Assembly (NCBI GenBank): GCA_051889215.1
Contig: JBJFDC010000042.1
Location: forward strand, 1-33,750
Length of the DNA: 33,750 nucleotides
Origin: UMGS1470 sp051889215
GTDB taxonomy: Bacteria > Bacillota > Clostridia > Christensenellales > UBA1242
Direction: 5' to 3'
Shown: in pieces, positions 1-7,125 of the stretch
Position numbering within the stretch: the stretch's first letter is position 1
How the letters are laid out: every line of letters begins with the position of its first letter
Position numbers and translations under genes: made by a program
The notes under the pieces: model-generated
Told to the model about the DNA's origin: nothing
The model's database searches: none
The model's input: the letters and a program-made list of their open reading frames with translations, nothing else

Positions 1-74
1 TTCACTAGCTCAGTCGGTAGAGCACTTGACTTTTAATCAAGGGGTCCCGGGTTCGAGCCCCGGGTGGATCACCA
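1..74 (+). tRNA. tRNA-Lys (anticodon TTT), 5' end cut by window edge
   Basis: The sequence folds as a tRNA. The anticodon stem CTTGA/TCAAG encloses loop CTTTTAA with anticodon TTT (Lys). The T arm CCGGG-TTCGAGC-CCCGG is canonical. The acceptor 3' strand GTGGATC is followed by discriminator A and an encoded CCA ending at 74. The 5' acceptor strand shows only 5 of 7 bases (TTCAC, with one G-U pair), so the first two bases lie before the window. A terminator follows directly. Confidence 0.96.
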
Positions 75-126
75 AAATAACGCATTTACGCGTTATTTTT
101 TTATCACCCGTGGCTCGGTTTTGTTT
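58..126 (+). repeat. Direct repeat copy 1: tRNA 3' tail, terminator and flank
   Basis: The last 17 nt of the tRNA, its terminator and about 23 nt of flank recur almost perfectly at 213-282. The only clear difference is one extra G in the second terminator stem. Copy 1 is the functional context because the intact tRNA precedes it. Confidence 0.9.
75..103 (+). terminator. Rho-independent terminator of tRNA-Lys
   Basis: An 8-bp perfect stem AATAACGC (76-83) / GCGTTATT (90-97) with a 6-nt loop runs into a T tract, immediately after the tRNA CCA. Confidence 0.85.
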
Positions 127-203
127 CACAAAACAAATCCTGCGGATTTAACCCGGGACTGCCCGGGACGTCGCTTCGCTCCGAGAACGAGACCGTTGGT
201 CTC
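118..203. repeat. Row of short perfect hairpins between the tRNA-tail repeats
   Basis: Several small stems stand nearly end to end: GTTTTGT/ACAAAAC (118-134, 3-nt loop), AATCC/GGATT (136-148, 3-nt loop), two CCCGGG palindromes (152-157 and 162-167), and GAGACC/GGTCTC (189-203, 3-nt loop). The segment around 150-160 also resembles an inverted copy of the tRNA T-arm region (GTCCCGGGTT). No coding signal is seen here. Confidence 0.6.
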
Positions 204-212
204 TTATACGTT

Positions 213-282
213 CCCCGGGTGGATCACCAAAATAACGCATTTACGCGGTTATTTTTTTATCACCCGTGGCTCGGTTTTGTTT
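213..282 (+). repeat. Direct repeat copy 2: orphan tRNA-Lys 3' tail and terminator
   Basis: This near-identical copy of 58-126 starts with CCCCGGGTGGATCACCA but has no tRNA body before it. An inserted G bulges the terminator stem. It could be a relic of tRNA tandem duplication, or an attachment-site-like duplication left by an excised element. The two copies are too close together (87 nt between them) to enclose an element now. Confidence 0.85.
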
Positions 283-311
283 ATGTTTATGTTTTGCTGG
301 CACACTTTTTA

Positions 312-498
312 TGTCATTTCGAGTGGAGACAAAGTCGGAGCGAGAAATCCAAAACCGTGCAGCAAGACGACCACAACACTCATAAAACCTTATAAAAAGA
401 ATGACAATCATATCCCGCTCGCCTCAACAAGACGGCATAAGGTTTTAAGAGATTTCTCCCCAAGGGTCGAGTCCTCGAAGTTGGAGGTCGAAATGACA
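312..498. repeat. Palindrome-ended intergenic element (MITE/REP-like)
   Basis: The ends are an exact 11-bp inverted repeat, TGTCATTTCGA (312-322) and TCGAAATGACA (488-498). Nested inside are GAGAAATC (342-349) / GATTTCTC (451-458) and AAAACCTTAT (384-393) / ATAAGGTTTT (437-446). The whole 187-bp unit could fold into one long stem. It encodes no recognisable protein. The arrangement resembles non-autonomous intergenic palindromic repeats; whether it is mobile cannot be told from a single copy. Confidence 0.7.
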
Positions 499-506
499 AT
501 TGTGCA

Positions 507-745
507 GTGCTCGATGGCAGGATGACACATCAACCCACATGTCATTGTGAGACGGACATGCGGAGTGTGGCTTTCTAACAATCCAGATCCTTAGATTGCC
601 CGTCAAGTAAGTTGGTCTCAGGATGACATGGAGTGATTGCCCGTCAAGTTTGCCCGTCGCACTTCGCTTTGCTCGTGGATGTCGCACTTCGTGCTCGATG
701 GCAGGATGACATGGATAGAATCACACTTGTCATTGTGAGACGGAC
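507..745. repeat. Cluster of short interspersed direct repeats
   Basis: Three words occur twice each: GTGCTCGATGGCAGGATGACA (507-527 and 691-711), TGTCATTGTGAGACGGAC (540-557 and 728-745) and GATTGCCCGTCAAGT (594-608 and 635-649). AGGATGACATGGA also recurs, near 620 and 703. The outer repeats flank an approximately 180-bp block. I see no gene. Together with 75-311 this makes 75-904 a non-coding repeat island. Confidence 0.75.
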
Positions 746-904
746 TTCAACGAAATGCGTTCTAGGAATCTATAAAAAGCATTTTGAATTCGGATGTTTT
801 GCTTGATGATGGAAGACAAAAAGATGCAAAAAACGACAAAAAATGACAAAAAAACAAAAAGTCGAAAATTTACAAAAAAAATGTGAAAAATGTGTGAAAT
901 TTGT

Positions 905-933
905 TTGACAGGTTGTTTTTTTATGAGTAATAT
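905..933 (+). promoter_or_regulatory. Strong sigma-A promoter of the SipW-type gene
   Basis: TTGACA (905-910), a 17-nt spacer and TAATAT (928-933) form a near-consensus promoter. The predicted start is near 940, giving a leader of about 280 nt before the main start codon at 1222. Confidence 0.85.
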
Positions 934-939
934 GAAGGT

Positions 940-1085
940 ATAAATCAAATCAATGAAAGCAGTTGGGGGCTAAAATTTGACTAGATTACATAACATGACG
1001 GAATTTTAGTGAGCCCTTAACAACAGGGCTCACTGTTTGATTTATGGGGTAAACGGCGTTTTTGCAACGCAAAAATGAAGTTTAC
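940..1085 (+). ncRNA. Structured 5' leader, riboswitch-like candidate
   Basis: Starting at the predicted transcription start, a 10-bp perfect stem ATAAATCAAA (940-949) / TTTGATTTAT (1036-1045) could close a multi-stem domain. Inside are CTAAAATT (970-977) / AATTTTAG (1002-1009) and AGTGAGCCC (1008-1016) / GGGCTCACT (1026-1034); the two share bases at 1008-1009. GTTG (962-965) could pair with CAAC (1021-1024) in the last loop as a pseudoknot. A second domain follows: GTAAAC (1049-1054) / GTTTAC (1080-1085) around TTTTTGC/GCAAAAA (1059-1075). It does not match a riboswitch class I can recall. The stems are seen in the sequence; regulation is inference. Confidence 0.55.
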
Positions 1086-1150
1086 TCATTTATGGGATTA
1101 TCAATTTGTTTTGTCCAAAACCTGTAGTCGATTAAGGAAGAGATTCCGAT

Positions 1151-1225
1151 ATGGCGAGGACAAAAGAGCAAAATGATGATTCAGAAAAAAATATTAAAAA
1201 AAACAAAAAGGAGATTAAAAAATGA
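1151..1225 (+). CDS. 24-residue charged peptide, coupled to the next gene
   Basis: This short ORF starts at ATG 1151 after a plausible ribosome site (AAGGAAG around 1134-1140, about 10 nt upstream). Its TGA at 1223-1225 overlaps the ATG of the exported-protein gene at 1222 (ATGA). The product has 24 residues, is rich in Lys, Asp, Glu and Asn, and has no hydrophobic stretch. The ribosome site of the downstream gene (AAGGAG near 1208-1213) lies inside it. It may be a translated leader that couples or tunes expression of the next gene, or a chance ORF in an A-rich leader. No family is recognised. Confidence 0.4.
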   Translation: MARTKEQNDDSEKNIKKNKKEIKK

Positions 1226-1959
1226 AAACAAAGAAAATTTCATGGCAAGCAATTGCAATCGTTGCTCTCGCACTTGTTCTCATTGCAGCAATCGCGCTCG
1301 GTGTATCCGGTGCTTGGTTCCAAGATCAAGACAGTGCAACAACAACAGCAACTCTTGGCGAAGCTGTAACAGTTAAACTTGCAGACGCAACAACAGGTGA
1401 TGCACCTGTAACATGGCAAGGACTTTATACAGGTGAAGCATTCCCTGGCGACACTGTTCTTGGCACAACAAAAGTTATGCCTGGTTCAGATTCAGGAATG
1501 GTTCTTCGTTACAAAGTTTCAACAATCGTTAAAGATGGCGCAACAGAAGTGACAGATTCTTATATCGACACTTACACAGAAGTAAATATGCCAACATATT
1601 ACAAAGGCACACTTGACGAATTCAGAACTCAAGCTAAAGCATCACTCGCATTGTTGACAACAGAAATCAACAATGGTATTGTTGCAGCAGCTAACTGGGG
1701 AACAACAAAATCAACAGCAGGTTATTTCTACTACACAAAAGTTGTTCAATCAACAGCTGACATTGCTCTCTTTGAAACAGGAGTTACAATTCCAAAGGGC
1801 GTAACAAACGAAGCTGCAGAATGGACAGTTGAAATTTCTCTTACTGTTGAAGCTATGCAAGCAGCAAACATCACAGATGCTGAAAACCCATGGTCAACAG
1901 ATCTTACAGCTGATGTTACAACTGCTATCACAGAATATAACGATGCAAGAACAATTTAA
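1222..1959 (+). CDS. SipW-dependent-type exported protein (TasA/camelysin-like)
   Basis: The 245-residue protein has a positively charged N terminus (MKTKKISW), a hydrophobic segment at about residues 9-29 and then SGAWFQDQDSATTTATLGE. This closely matches the processing region of SipW-type substrates, where an AYF-D-D-S pattern follows the signal peptide. The rest is Thr/Ala-rich and beta-prone, as in TasA and camelysin, which form fibres or sit on the cell surface in Bacillus. Codon choice is strongly biased (GCA, ACA, CTT, AAA), suggesting high expression, in line with the near-consensus promoter and AAGGAG ribosome site. No sipW-like signal peptidase gene is in the window. The family assignment rests on the N-terminal signature; fibre formation is inference. 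Confidence 0.7.
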   Translation: MKTKKISWQAIAIVALALVLIAAIALGVSGAWFQDQDSATTTATLGEAVTVKLADATTGDAPVTWQGLYTGEAFPGDTVLGTTKVMPGSDSGMVLRYKVSTIVKDGATEVTDSYIDTYTEVNMPTYYKGTLDEFRTQAKASLALLTTEINNGIVAAANWGTTKSTAGYFYYTKVVQSTADIALFETGVTIPKGVTNEAAEWTVEISLTVEAMQAANITDAENPWSTDLTADVTTAITEYNDARTI

Positions 1960-1974
1960 TTGTTAATCTGAAAT

Positions 1975-2008
1975 AAAAAAAGACTAGGTCTTCACCTAGT
2001 CTTTTTTG
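1975..2008 (+). terminator. Terminator after the SipW-type gene
   Basis: A 9-bp stem AGACTAGGT (1981-1989) / ACCTAGTCT (1994-2002) with a CTTC loop is flanked by A and T tracts. It would also work on the minus strand. Confidence 0.9.
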
Positions 2009-2057
2009 TTGTTTTTATATGTTGAATCAATCAATAAATATGAATTTGAGTGAGCGA

Positions 2058-3548
2058 CTAAAAGAATACTTCAAAAGTTTGAGTTGGAGTTTGGGCGTCA
2101 GCAGGATAGTAGTTTATTTTGTTGCCAACGCGTTCAAAATGTGTTCCATCTGCGCCGAGCCAATATTCTTGCACATTTTCAAGAATTTGAGTTGATTCAA
2201 TGCGATATTCTTTGGTTTCGGAATCTTTTTTGATGATAATTTTTTTGCAATCTTTTCCAACACGCATATATGCTTCGATTGAGTCGTCAGCACGCAAATA
2301 TGCGTTTATGTGTGTGCCAACTCCGAGTTCAAGACGAGGCGGATTTGTGTTGTCTTGGATATAGTATGTCATAAAACTTTTGCCGTTTGCTCTTGTTGCA
2401 AATCCGACAATATCTTTGTTGCCATCAAAATTGTCAAGCCGATGAAGCCCTGCACAGTCGGCAAAAGTGTCGTCAGAATCTTTTATGATATAAATTGTTG
2501 AATACTGGTGATTATAACAAAGGTTGTTGTCATTTTCTATTGCAAGAATATATGGAGCATCAATTGTCACACTATTTTGAATTGTTAAGTCATATGCTCC
2601 ATCTGACAAAATTATATCGTCATGCGCTATATATTCGGTTTCACTGTCAGTGACTTTTGAACATAAGGATATTCGACGGGTAGTGCTATAATTTGAGTAG
2701 TTTGACCACATAATCCCGGGGTTTTCATAGCGCGTGACTGTTCCGTCAGACGAAATTCGATAATCAAAAAATGGGGTCAAAAAGTTATATTTTCTATAAT
2801 TGTTAAAAACGCCAGTTCGAAACATTGATGTGTCGAGCGACAAGTTTTCATCTGCCGTTTGCGCTGAAAAACGCGGTTTTTCGTCAATGCAAGTTGTCGT
2901 CATGAGGTTTTTGTTGGGCCCTGCCGCGACCATAAAATCATGAGTTCGTGTGATAAACTGGACATTGGTGCCAAACAATTCAACAACAAAATAATCTGGT
3001 TTGATATATGTTGTGAATGTGCTATCTGGACATGTGTTGGATATTTTGACTTTTAGTTTATGTCCGCCTGTGTTTGATGTGAAAATATGCGTGAATTCAA
3101 TCGGGGTTTCCTCGGGACCATTTTCATATGTCGTTTCTTTTGTGTATATCTCTTGATCATCAAGAATTATGCTTGTTGTTGCTGTTCGTGGTTGAGATGC
3201 GGGGAACGTGTTTTTTTGCGTGAATGAAATGTGCATCTTCACACGGCTATTTGGTCGTGCAGCAAAGTAAATTAAAAGTGGTTCCCACAGACTGTCGCGA
3301 TAGGTGTTGTCGACAACTTTGATGACATCATAACTCAAAAATTCAATCTTTTCTTCGTTGCTTGACGAATCTTGCAATTTGGAAACTTCAGTGTTGAGAT
3401 TTGACAATTCAGTTTCAGCGGAACTGATTTTTTGTGACATCTCGGTGAGATTTTCTTCGCCTTCCTTGTTTTTTTTCATCAAATAATTAATTTTTTGCTT
3501 GTTTTGGTCAATATCAAAGCGAATTTTGTTTTCTTCAAATTCCTTCAT
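2058..3548 (-). CDS. Unrecognised 496-residue protein, coiled coil plus beta-rich body
   Basis: I do not recognise a family. The start is set at 3548 because AGGAGG lies 4 nt upstream on the minus strand; a longer frame to 3608 has no such site. Residues about 1-65 are Lys/Glu/Asn-rich with heptad-like spacing (KINYLMKKNKE, AETELSNLNTEVSKL), indicating a coiled coil. The remaining ~430 residues are rich in Thr, Ser, Tyr, Asn and Asp in alternating patterns, suggesting beta structure. No signal peptide or membrane segment is seen. An N-terminal coil with a beta-rich body recalls phage tail-fibre or adhesin-like proteins, but no phage genes adjoin. It is transcribed alone, converging on the terminator at 1975-2008. 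Confidence 0.75.
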   Translation of the reverse strand: MKEFEENKIRFDIDQNKQKINYLMKKNKEGEENLTEMSQKISSAETELSNLNTEVSKLQDSSSNEEKIEFLSYDVIKVVDNTYRDSLWEPLLIYFAARPNSRVKMHISFTQKNTFPASQPRTATTSIILDDQEIYTKETTYENGPEETPIEFTHIFTSNTGGHKLKVKISNTCPDSTFTTYIKPDYFVVELFGTNVQFITRTHDFMVAAGPNKNLMTTTCIDEKPRFSAQTADENLSLDTSMFRTGVFNNYRKYNFLTPFFDYRISSDGTVTRYENPGIMWSNYSNYSTTRRISLCSKVTDSETEYIAHDDIILSDGAYDLTIQNSVTIDAPYILAIENDNNLCYNHQYSTIYIIKDSDDTFADCAGLHRLDNFDGNKDIVGFATRANGKSFMTYYIQDNTNPPRLELGVGTHINAYLRADDSIEAYMRVGKDCKKIIIKKDSETKEYRIESTQILENVQEYWLGADGTHFERVGNKINYYPADAQTPTQTFEVFF

Positions 3549-3659
3549 TTTTCCTCCTATGTGAAAATCATATAGGACAAAATTGCTGCAATCAATGTTT
3601 TGTGCCAAAAATTTTTTAATTAAAATTTGGGCGATTAATTGTGATTACACAAAACATTT

Positions 3660-3687
3660 TTGACTTTGTCGAATTTTGGGTTATAAT
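3660..3687 (+). promoter_or_regulatory. Promoter of PAP2 gene, leaderless geometry
   Basis: TTGACT (3660-3665), a 16-nt spacer and TATAAT (3682-3687). The start codon at 3694 is exactly 7 nt after the last -10 base, so transcription probably begins at the ATG. There is no Shine-Dalgarno sequence between them. Confidence 0.75.
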
Positions 3688-3693
3688 AAATTT

Positions 3694-4245
3694 ATGGAAA
3701 TTCAAATTATTGAGGCAATTCAAGGACTAAACTCAAATTTTTTGTTGTTTTTGACAACCATTGTTTCATTTCTTGCGAGTTGGATTGGCTTTGTGTTTGT
3801 TCTCATAACTTTTTTGTTGTTCACGAGATTTCGATATGCGCTCACATTTGCTGTGACGAGTGGTGTGGTTTCTGCAGTTGTCAACATTGTCAAGGTTGTT
3901 GTCCAAAGACCAAGGCCATGGGTTGAAAGTGAAACAGTTGCAAATCTTCTTGAGGCGAGTGGATATTCAATGCCTAGCGGTCACACTGCAACTTCTGTTG
4001 TTATTGCGGTGTTCTTGGCTTATTGGGTTTTTAAGACAATAAAAAACAAGCCACTCAAGGTTTCGCTTGTCGTGCTTTGTGCGCTTTATGTTGTGCTCAC
4101 AATGTTTTCGCGTATGTTTTTGGGGCAGCACTATTTGTCTGATGTTTGTGTTGGGTTCGCGGTGAGTGGTGTTATTTCGACCTCCGCAATCATCATTTAT
4201 GAAAAATATATCAAATCGCTCAAATTCAAGAAGAAAAGGAAATAA
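3694..4245 (+). CDS. PAP2-family membrane phosphatase
   Basis: The 183-residue protein carries the type 2 phosphatidic acid phosphatase signature in order: a K...RPRP motif (KVVVQRPRPW), PSGHT, and SR-X5-H-X3-D (SRMFLGQHYLSD). At least four hydrophobic segments place the active site at the membrane. Family members dephosphorylate lipid phosphates such as undecaprenyl diphosphate or phosphatidylglycerol phosphate; the substrate here is unknown. The start at ATG 3694 was chosen over TTG 3676 because the latter overlaps the -10 box. The Lys/Arg-rich C terminus is probably cytoplasmic. The next gene has its own promoter. Confidence 0.88.
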   Translation: MEIQIIEAIQGLNSNFLLFLTTIVSFLASWIGFVFVLITFLLFTRFRYALTFAVTSGVVSAVVNIVKVVVQRPRPWVESETVANLLEASGYSMPSGHTATSVVIAVFLAYWVFKTIKNKPLKVSLVVLCALYVVLTMFSRMFLGQHYLSDVCVGFAVSGVISTSAIIIYEKYIKSLKFKKKRK

Positions 4246-4283
4246 CTTTGTTGAATGGCCGCAACATTTATTTTGTAAATGCT

Positions 4284-4311
4284 TTGATTAATTTTTTGTT
4301 TGGTTTATAAT
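4284..4311 (+). promoter_or_regulatory. Promoter of tsaE operon, leaderless geometry
   Basis: TTGATT (4284-4289), a 16-nt spacer and TATAAT (4306-4311). The ATG at 4318 lies exactly 7 nt past the -10 box, the same spacing as three other genes in this window. Confidence 0.7.
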
Positions 4312-4317
4312 ATGGGC

Positions 4318-4749
4318 ATGAAAATTGAACTTATTACTAATTCGGCAAACGATACGATTGAGTTTGGCAAGAGTGTTGCAAGAGCTGTTGGGAGCGGCTC
4401 GGTGATTTCGCTTGTCGGAGACTTGGGTGCGGGAAAAACCACTTTTACAAAGGGCGTTGCACGAGCCATGGGCATCATGGATAATGTCACGTCGCCAACT
4501 TTTACCATTCTCAATGAATATGTGGGTGAAGAAGCAAGACTGTATCACTTTGATTTTTATCGCATTGAGGACGAGAGCGAACTCGAAGAACTGGGTTTTG
4601 AAGACTATTTTCCAAGTTCTGATGGACTTACGATTGTTGAGTGGGTGGAAAAAGCGCCAAGCGTGTTGCCAAAAAGATTTTATCAAATCACTTTTGAAAA
4701 AATTGATGACGACAGGCGAAGAATTATATTTGAGGAAATTGAGAAATGA
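4318..4749 (+). CDS. tsaE: TsaE, tRNA threonylcarbamoyladenosine biosynthesis ATPase
   Basis: The 143-residue product has the Walker A motif GDLGAGKTT, the following SPTFTILNEY segment and the YHFDFYRI stretch typical of TsaE (YjeE). With TsaB and TsaD it drives synthesis of the t6A modification at position 37 of ANN-decoding tRNAs. The start ATG 4318 was chosen over ATG 4312 and TTG 4300 because only 4318 falls 7 nt after the -10 box, and TTG 4300 lies upstream of it. The gene overlaps tsaB by 4 nt (ATGA). tsaD is not in the window. Confidence 0.93.
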   Translation: MKIELITNSANDTIEFGKSVARAVGSGSVISLVGDLGAGKTTFTKGVARAMGIMDNVTSPTFTILNEYVGEEARLYHFDFYRIEDESELEELGFEDYFPSSDGLTIVEWVEKAPSVLPKRFYQITFEKIDDDRRRIIFEEIEK

Positions 4750-5405
4750 AAAACGTTTTATGTTTGAACACATGTTTCCGCTCTGCTGAAATCGTGGCAG
4801 TGGGAGAGAGTGCGGAATTTGAGCGGGTTGACGCAAACTGCAAGCATTCTGAACACGTGTTGCCAGAAGTTGAAAAAGTGCTTGAAAAGGCAAATTTGGA
4901 CGCAAAAAACATCGATGTGTTGGGAGTTTGTGTGGGGCCGGGGTCTTTTACTGGCATTCGCATTGGTGTGGCACTCGTCAAGGGTTTGGGCTTTTCAAGG
5001 GACTTGCCTTGTGTTGCTTTTAATTCTTTTGAGATTATTGCAGAACAATACTTTTTGAATGAACCAGAGGCGGAAGAGGTTGTTGTTGTGCTTGATGGAC
5101 TGGGGGGCTTTGTGTTTGTTTCAAAACTTGCTCGTGGTGGAAAAACTTTGACAATGCCAACATGTCTTGACCAATGCAAAATGACTGAATTTATCAAACA
5201 AAATGCTTGTGCCTATGTTTGTCATGAAGACGACAAGAACAAGTTTGCGCTCACTCCAATAACACTTTCGCAAAAGGCATATGAAGAGGTTTTGGAGCGG
5301 AAGTTTTTGGCGGGTGAGGTGGTTTCATGTGCGGAAATTTCTCCGCTATATCTTCGCAAGAGTCAAGCAGAGGTTGAACTGGAGAAGAAAAATGCAAATC
5401 AGTGA
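4746..5405 (+). CDS. tsaB: TsaB, t6A biosynthesis scaffold
   Basis: This 219-residue protein of the ASKHA fold has the TsaB core GVCVGPGSFTGIRIGVALVKGL near residues 60-82, followed by the segment that in TsaB precedes the dimer interface. TsaB is the catalytically inactive paralogue that binds TsaD. It starts inside the end of tsaE (ATGA) and its end overlaps rimI by 14 nt, so the three genes are translationally coupled. The middle is Val/Glu-rich and more diverged than the N terminus. Confidence 0.92.
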   Translation: MKNVLCLNTCFRSAEIVAVGESAEFERVDANCKHSEHVLPEVEKVLEKANLDAKNIDVLGVCVGPGSFTGIRIGVALVKGLGFSRDLPCVAFNSFEIIAEQYFLNEPEAEEVVVVLDGLGGFVFVSKLARGGKTLTMPTCLDQCKMTEFIKQNACAYVCHEDDKNKFALTPITLSQKAYEEVLERKFLAGEVVSCAEISPLYLRKSQAEVELEKKNANQ

Positions 5406-5826
5406 GTTTTGTTGGGAGGATATTGGCGCAATTTATGCCATTCTTGCAACAGAAAAAAACGGAGCATGGACATATGAGCAACTTGAGCATTCTTTGAGAC
5501 TTGAGAATGTTCTCTGCTTTGTTGCAAAAAATGATGACAAAGTTTTGGGGTTTGTTTTGATTGAGGAAACACCATATGACTTTGACATTTTGGAAATCGT
5601 GATTGAACAAACTTTGCGCGGGAGAGGAATTGGAACAATGCTCATAAAGAGAGTTTTTGATTATGCAAAAAGCACGCATAAAGAAAAAGCAACCCTGGAG
5701 GTCGCTTCGGATAATGTGCCTGCCATATCTCTTTATGACAAAGTTGGTTTTTCTCAAATTGCGGAGCGAAAAAATTATTATAAGAATGGAAAAAATGCTT
5801 TGGTTTTCCAAAAACAATTCATTTGA
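5392..5826 (+). CDS. rimI: RimI-like ribosomal protein alanine N-acetyltransferase
   Basis: The 144-residue GNAT protein has the acetyl-CoA loop TLRGRGIGTMLIKR and the RimI-type C-terminal part EVASDNVPAISLYDKVGF, ending in RKNYY. RimI acetylates the N-terminal alanine of ribosomal protein S18. The start ATG 5392 follows GGAGAAG within the end of tsaB; a frame extending upstream to 5281 overlaps tsaB heavily and lacks homology. The tsaE-tsaB-rimI order is the classic arrangement. No clear terminator lies in the 15 nt before the convergent ddl gene. Confidence 0.9.
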   Translation: MQISEFCWEDIGAIYAILATEKNGAWTYEQLEHSLRLENVLCFVAKNDDKVLGFVLIEETPYDFDILEIVIEQTLRGRGIGTMLIKRVFDYAKSTHKEKATLEVASDNVPAISLYDKVGFSQIAERKNYYKNGKNALVFQKQFI

Positions 5827-5841
5827 TTGTAATTTTTGTTC

Positions 5842-7002
5842 CTATCTTAATTTTATTCGTTGTTTTGTGTTTGATTTGAGATAACTCAATATTGCGGGAG
5901 ATGAATAGTGATAGGCATTTTTGTGCTTGTCATTATTTTTTGATATGGCAGATGAGATAAGGTTGTCAACGAGTTCAGAAAAAGTCATTTGTGAATCAAA
6001 CATATGGTTTGAAAGTGAGCCGGGAATTGTGTTTATTTCATTCACATAAATTTTTTGTGTGTCGAGGTCAATCATGAAATCAATGCGGACGACGCCGTCG
6101 CAGTCGCACGCGACAAAACTTTCCTTTGCAAGCGCTTTGATGAGTTCTTTTTGAGATTTTTTTAGTTTTATATCTTTTTCGGAGAGCACCTGCTTTTCGC
6201 CTTTTGTTGGCGAAGAGAGATATTTGTCATCAAATGTGAGAATATCTGATGTTGTTTTTGGCTCTTCAAGCGTGCTGGTCAATATTTTTTCGCCCACTTT
6301 GAGAACTGCACAATTTATTTCCATGAGATTTTCAACACATTTTTCAATTATAGCAATTTTATCAAAGTTGAATGCCAAATTGAGGCACTCTTCAAGTTCA
6401 CTTTGGTCGTGGCATTTTGAAATCCCGATTGAACTGCCACTGTTTGCTGGTTTGATAATCAAGGGATAACCAAGTTTTTGGGCTTGCTCAATAATTTCAG
6501 TTTTGTTTTCTTCAAAGGTTTGGCGAGTTGCAAAAATATGTTTTACAATGGGGATTTTGTGGCTTAAAAAGATGTCTTTCATAATTTTTTTGTTCATGCA
6601 GACTGCTGACGAACAAACTCCGCAAGATGAATATGGAATGTCGCTCATTTCCAAAAGACCTTGCAAGCACCCATCTTCGCCGCCAGCACCATGACAACAG
6701 AGCAGGGCAAAATCAATGTCGAGTGTTCGCTTGATTTTTTTGCCTTTTATGATTCCCGCTTGCCTTTGGCCATCAAGGATAACAAATCGCGACACCCCTT
6801 TTTGTTTTGGGCAAAAGTCGACAAATGTTTTTAGGTCAAAGAGCTTTTCGCCAGTGTAAAAAAGTCCGTTTTTGTCGATATAGGCAGGGAAGATTTGATA
6901 TTTTGTTGAGTCAATCACACCCAGTGTTTGGATTGCCGTGATGATTGAAATGTCGTGTTCGGCACTTTTGCCGCCAAAAAATACAAATACATTTTTTTTC
7001 AT
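5842..7002 (-). CDS. ddl: D-alanine--D-alanine ligase
   Basis: This ATP-grasp enzyme of 386 residues joins two D-alanines for peptidoglycan. The start MKKNVFVFFGGKSAEHDIS matches the family's N terminus (FGGxSxEHxxS). Also visible are HGAGGEDGCLQGLLE, the ATP-binding PLIIKPANSGSSIGISK and the C-terminal metal-binding RIDFMIDL...VNEINTIPGS. The start is ATG 7002; a frame extending to 7086 is not conserved and runs through the neighbour's terminator. No good Shine-Dalgarno lies before 7002. The gene follows the murF operon but is cut off from it by a terminator, so it probably has its own promoter, which I could not identify with confidence. Confidence 0.93.
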   Translation of the reverse strand: MKKNVFVFFGGKSAEHDISIITAIQTLGVIDSTKYQIFPAYIDKNGLFYTGEKLFDLKTFVDFCPKQKGVSRFVILDGQRQAGIIKGKKIKRTLDIDFALLCCHGAGGEDGCLQGLLEMSDIPYSSCGVCSSAVCMNKKIMKDIFLSHKIPIVKHIFATRQTFEENKTEIIEQAQKLGYPLIIKPANSGSSIGISKCHDQSELEECLNLAFNFDKIAIIEKCVENLMEINCAVLKVGEKILTSTLEEPKTTSDILTFDDKYLSSPTKGEKQVLSEKDIKLKKSQKELIKALAKESFVACDCDGVVRIDFMIDLDTQKIYVNEINTIPGSLSNHMFDSQMTFSELVDNLISSAISKNNDKHKNAYHYSSPAILSYLKSNTKQRIKLR

Positions 7003-7063
7003 AGTGTTTTTTATGAAAAACAAAAAAAATATGTTCTTTTTGATGATTACGATAACTTCATGC

Positions 7064-7097
7064 ATAAAAAACGGAGTTAAGAACATTCTTAACTCCG
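7064..7097 (-). terminator. Terminator after murF operon
   Basis: A 12-bp inverted repeat CGGAGTTAAGAA (72-83 of the 7000s) / TTCTTAACTCCG (86-97) is followed on the minus strand by a T tract (TTTTTTA). It separates murF from ddl. Confidence 0.88.
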
Positions 7098-7125
7098 CTG
7101 ATTAACATATTCGATGAAATTGATT

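Noticed and set aside
150..229. A second, degenerate tRNA gene between the tail repeats
   Set aside because: Only the 3' tail is recognisable; no anticodon arm or D arm can be folded at the right spacing.
64..525. 153-codon open frame starting in the tRNA tail
   Set aside because: It begins inside the tRNA, runs through both repeats and the palindrome element, has no ribosome site, and its protein repeats itself only because the DNA does.
445..687. 80-codon minus-strand open frame in the repeat cluster
   Set aside because: It covers repeated non-coding words, has no ribosome site and no family resemblance.
940..1150. c-di-GMP (GEMM) or purine riboswitch
   Set aside because: The conserved bases of these classes are not found, although the region is clearly foldable.
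4288..4905. 205-codon open frame antisense to tsaE/tsaB
   Set aside because: It is opposite two genes with clear family motifs and is explained by their codon bias.
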